Notes under the pieces: model-generated
Seen by the model: only the letters and a program-made list of their open reading frames with translations
Databases searched by the model: none
What the model was told of the DNA's origin: nothing
Program-made: the position numbers and the translations under genes
In this document: positions 39,001 through 40,564 of the stretch, one piece after another
Layout: each line of letters begins with the position of its first letter
Numbering within the stretch: the first letter of the stretch is position 1
Source: Candidatus Saganbacteria bacterium CG08_land_8_20_14_0_20_45_16
Lineage (GTDB): Bacteria > Margulisbacteria > WOR-1 > O2-12-FULL-45-9
Assembly (NCBI GenBank): GCA_002774365.1
Contig: PEYM01000059.1
Location: 1 to 40,564, forward strand
Length of the DNA: 40,564 nt
Direction of reading: 5' to 3'

Positions 39001-40492
39001 AAAGAGCTTGCAGTCTCTCAACTAACGCCAGTTCAATTTTGTTTCTACGTGATCGCAAAAAATCTACGCTGATGTGATCACCAAAGGTCTTTTCCGCTTC
39101 AGTAAAATACGTGGCCAACTCTATTGTCGTATCAATATAGGCCAAGCCCATCAGGATCCAGTCAAAATAAGGAAAAGAGCCTAACAAGACACGGGCCTTC
39201 TCTCGGAAAGTTTGCAAAAAATCAAAATAAGACGAGATAAAACCCACTTCCGCCAGCGCCTTGCTGCGCAGAGCGTGTCCGACCAGGGCTTTGGCAAAAA
39301 GCGTTTGGTTAAAGGCGCAAACAAAACCCATTTCGCTCAAGGCCGCTGGATCACAATTATCCATCATTGCCCAATAGTCGGCTGGACCTAAGAACTGGGC
39401 ACTGATTTTGGCCAGCAAAGCATGAAACGGGTCAGCCCCATCTCTCAGCCGAAAAGTATCAACCCCCATTTCCAAAAACAAGACAGCAATCATCATAAAC
39501 ATCTTTTCTCTGTTGGTGTATTTTTCTCCGCATCTCTTGAAAAATTTATTCTCAAAAGCATTAACCAAGGCTTCAATCACTAGATAATCGTCTTGGGACA
39601 ATGGTTTTGATGTTTTATATTCCTTAGTCTCCTCAAACTTAGCGTTGAGATCAGCCAAAGCTTCCACGGTTTCAAACAGATCTGCTTTCTTGGCCGCTGC
39701 CAGTCTCTCTGCCAAAGCCAGGGGAGAAGTCAACTTTCGATAATTACCTTGCTCTTGTTCAGAGTTAGCTGGGACCAGCTGCTTAAACTGAGCTAGGACC
39801 CTTGTCAGTTTGGTAGAAAGAGTAGTTAGGTCAATCTCGTGGGCCAGCATCTCCATATTTAGACTGCGCTCAGTCAGGCTACCGTGCACAATATCCTTCC
39901 CTTGTTTAACAAATTGGTTCATCCGGGCCAGCAAAACCTTGCCGCCATACGGATTAATCCCCCTCTCTTCTGCCACATTGACAAAAGCCGCCAGATCAGC
40001 AAACCACTCCTGCTGACGCTTTAAAGCAAGACGAGCAAAATGATTTGACACGCCCTCTTCTATCAGGTGCTGAAAATGCCCTTGCCTTAAATGCTCAAGT
40101 TCATGCCCTAAGACAAACAGTATCTCTTCTTCATATTCACACAAGGCAAAAAAGCGATCACTGATAATAATCGTCCCACTGGGCAAGACTATGGCATTAA
40201 GCTGGTCATCATATTTAGTCACCATGATCTTGCAGGGGTGATTATCGCCAGCAACTCGACGCAACAGCGCCTTGGCATAATTGGTTACTTCATGATTAGC
40301 CTCATAACAGCCGTAGCGAGCAATTATCTTGCGCTCTACTAATTGCGCTTCGTTCTGCCAGGAAGGATTTAGTTGAGGCAAGCTAATTGCGCCAAAAAAA
40401 CTTTGACAAGCCCTTGAACGTTGACCAAGGACTTTTAGGGGGTTTGTCCAGTTGTGCTTTAGAGCTCTAACGGCTCCCATTCCATCAAACAT
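36020..40492 (-). CDS. Giant M48-type peptidase / UbiB(ABC1)-like kinase fusion
   Basis: A 1490-residue protein with two recognisable ends. Residues about 80-200 look like an M48 zinc metallopeptidase: NAIVLPSGTIIISDRFFALC, then FVLGHELEHLRQGH with HELEH at 130-134 and a downstream QQEWFADLAAF (E162, the third ligand type, followed by AD). Residues about 1160-1490 look like an ABC1/UbiB kinase: WPIGGGSLMRVYKI (G-rich loop at 1186-1189), AVKVLNP (K1207), LIHSDAHIGNF (catalytic-loop D1345, N1350) and AILDRN (D1373 replacing the usual DFG region). The 950 residues between are helical without a recognised family. No membrane helix is obvious at the ends. The gene stands alone at the window edge. 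Confidence 0.75.
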   Translation of the reverse strand: MFDGMGAVRALKHNWTNPLKVLGQRSRACQSFFGAISLPQLNPSWQNEAQLVERKIIARYGCYEANHEVTNYAKALLRRVAGDNHPCKIMVTKYDDQLNAIVLPSGTIIISDRFFALCEYEEEILFVLGHELEHLRQGHFQHLIEEGVSNHFARLALKRQQEWFADLAAFVNVAEERGINPYGGKVLLARMNQFVKQGKDIVHGSLTERSLNMEMLAHEIDLTTLSTKLTRVLAQFKQLVPANSEQEQGNYRKLTSPLALAERLAAAKKADLFETVEALADLNAKFEETKEYKTSKPLSQDDYLVIEALVNAFENKFFKRCGEKYTNREKMFMMIAVLFLEMGVDTFRLRDGADPFHALLAKISAQFLGPADYWAMMDNCDPAALSEMGFVCAFNQTLFAKALVGHALRSKALAEVGFISSYFDFLQTFREKARVLLGSFPYFDWILMGLAYIDTTIELATYFTEAEKTFGDHISVDFLRSRRNKIELALVERLQALLLKRSSGKTSKEPFYQQCREEMEGFSSKSREEAALGRVRFLARQYLAGIRSLPWLEQLSTLTSLMDHLIAEGEMFDYFDCEAFVTCLFGYLFEELMQEDANLTPFNKLITILRSDSRLLSESWWRADYGELGFDDLALVTSIFYNEQRDARLVRFSGCNEQLFFAFLLCHLKELMPNCNQASFIKEFMVLVSIMDASKNQFFNQRISSRTFPEKWQRNNWDFGLFTAQFLHALFSNYQFDLADSSEVDFLYEVSYLFADGRLAMKLREKLTGLMDYTEKKKVLIEDARFFFSSSLAAKEEFVDYEVYSIDHLEEIEAMAKQRLEETMRSPSMGGWLVGEDVFEMMQREIKLDSHSLFKRLMETDRDDSRLRSDLLFARLWKWHNFRRAVNTATIAAGMHLTDNDLAGLYQLGRVGKHGLVRFLLVGENGLLQKREDRVWLLNYIFKRFVKKLPGRASLLLVLKRVLPKLAELADLETLFFFIGPFIEKRILRSPEKISGWEKTFKREGWVVRNAFLHNFWLDLKEKWGRLKGRLLGRVRERSTVWAKVQERKIKSELNCYPGALPDIMALYQGSATEESTEAHLTIARLRSLYEPRVFDLIGPQAREQGESSVDPMKVVLECASPLWSLGTRFLQVLGQSVKLAPADEEELSSAYDDMHGQSKWASLRVLKREWVNFKEEVLDFGWPIGGGSLMRVYKIKTRAHGDEAVKVLNPNAEYFLEKTYELLSRVAEALTAKYGRGYRIAGQLLREINEWISRDINFAGFLAKDKVFYQHNQGWRPASFRYSIRVPKSYGVDNKYYKREEYLDGLNLTKMKKLRLQGHDLKQIVALLVQNYYYQVEKGLIHSDAHIGNFNVVAESDSLPNDEQQFEVAILDRNLFLEPPEEEQQLFLQILRIVRGQRVNQAKLASALCSYLSIDLPSEQHALAKRIKKLAWKKGPAVDFIKSIMVFVKKENIVVPFSLTLLIKNLNAFQRMGRKAGFKDLSQALLYVP

Positions 40493-40564
40493 CTATGTGT
40501 TTCCTCTATGAGAGCTCCGAAAAACTAACCGTTTCTGCCGCCCTTCAGAACTCCCACATATCTA

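Overview
The window reads as about 40 kb of chromosome from an uncultured, probably anaerobic bacterium. Nearly all recognisable genes are bacterial housekeeping or central-metabolism genes. The mix (PF09936 RNA methyltransferase and YlqD in the rpsP-trmD-rplS operon, a GH57/DUF3536 enzyme beside malQ, a Re-citrate/homocitrate-type synthase, ApgM, many small ferredoxin/glutaredoxin/zinc-ribbon proteins, and starts with the -10 box almost touching the ATG) resembles candidate phyla such as Margulisbacteria/WOR-1 or Omnitrophica. That placement is inference and was not tested.

Layout. 1-318: 3' remnant of a serine recombinase facing a tRNA-Gln(UUG). 342-3185 (-): LbH sugar-phosphate transferase-like protein, ackA, apbE, divergent from pyrB (+). 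4166-8089 (-): ribosomal/export operon rpsP, KH protein, ylqD, trmD, PF09936 methyltransferase, rplS, lepB, rnhB, with no rimM in its usual place. 8167-10832 (-): aroC and a diguanylate cyclase. 10914-13121 (+): two small unknown genes and ilvD. 13125-17307 (-): winged-helix protein, GH57 enzyme and malQ (alpha-glucan metabolism) behind a good promoter. 17484-20376 (-): PUR-like protein, a small unknown ORF, comM, yraN, HU. 20494-22970 (-): redox cassette of DUF1858, zinc ribbon, glutaredoxin, ferredoxin, GPH-type transporter and ferredoxin. 23066-24307 (+): BaiN-like flavoprotein. 24559-31291 (-): one long overlapping operon, citrate/homocitrate-type synthase, purE, cvpA, apgM, tyrA, DUF2914 protein, aroA and an amber-interrupted ybgC, divergent from aroE (+). 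32346-35965: ORF6N protein, minimal PilB/GspE ATPase, two tandem Cys-rich paralogues, plsC and an HI0074/HI0073 HEPN-nucleotidyltransferase pair. 36020-40492 (-): a 1490-residue protein with an M48-type HExxH peptidase at one end and a UbiB/ABC1-like kinase fold at the other.

The most striking structure is not a gene. About eighteen short arrays of degenerate 7-bp (sometimes 8-bp) tandem units are scattered between genes and inside reading frames. At each locus the units share two to five invariant positions and vary elsewhere, and the loci use different words (TTGACCC, CGAATTT, CCCAGTA, CTACGTT and others). They resemble the heptameric STRR repeats of filamentous cyanobacteria, but many lie in frame inside conserved enzymes: five in aroA, three in apgM, and others in trmD, plsC, ackA and the LbH gene. 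There they write extra low-homology peptides.

Functionally the window joins aromatic amino-acid biosynthesis (aroC, aroE, aroA, tyrA), branched-chain (ilvD), pyrimidine (pyrB) and purine (purE) steps, acetate/ATP formation (ackA), glycogen-type glucan turnover (malQ, GH57) and thiol/iron-sulfur redox proteins. No CRISPR array, phage module or complete transposon was seen.
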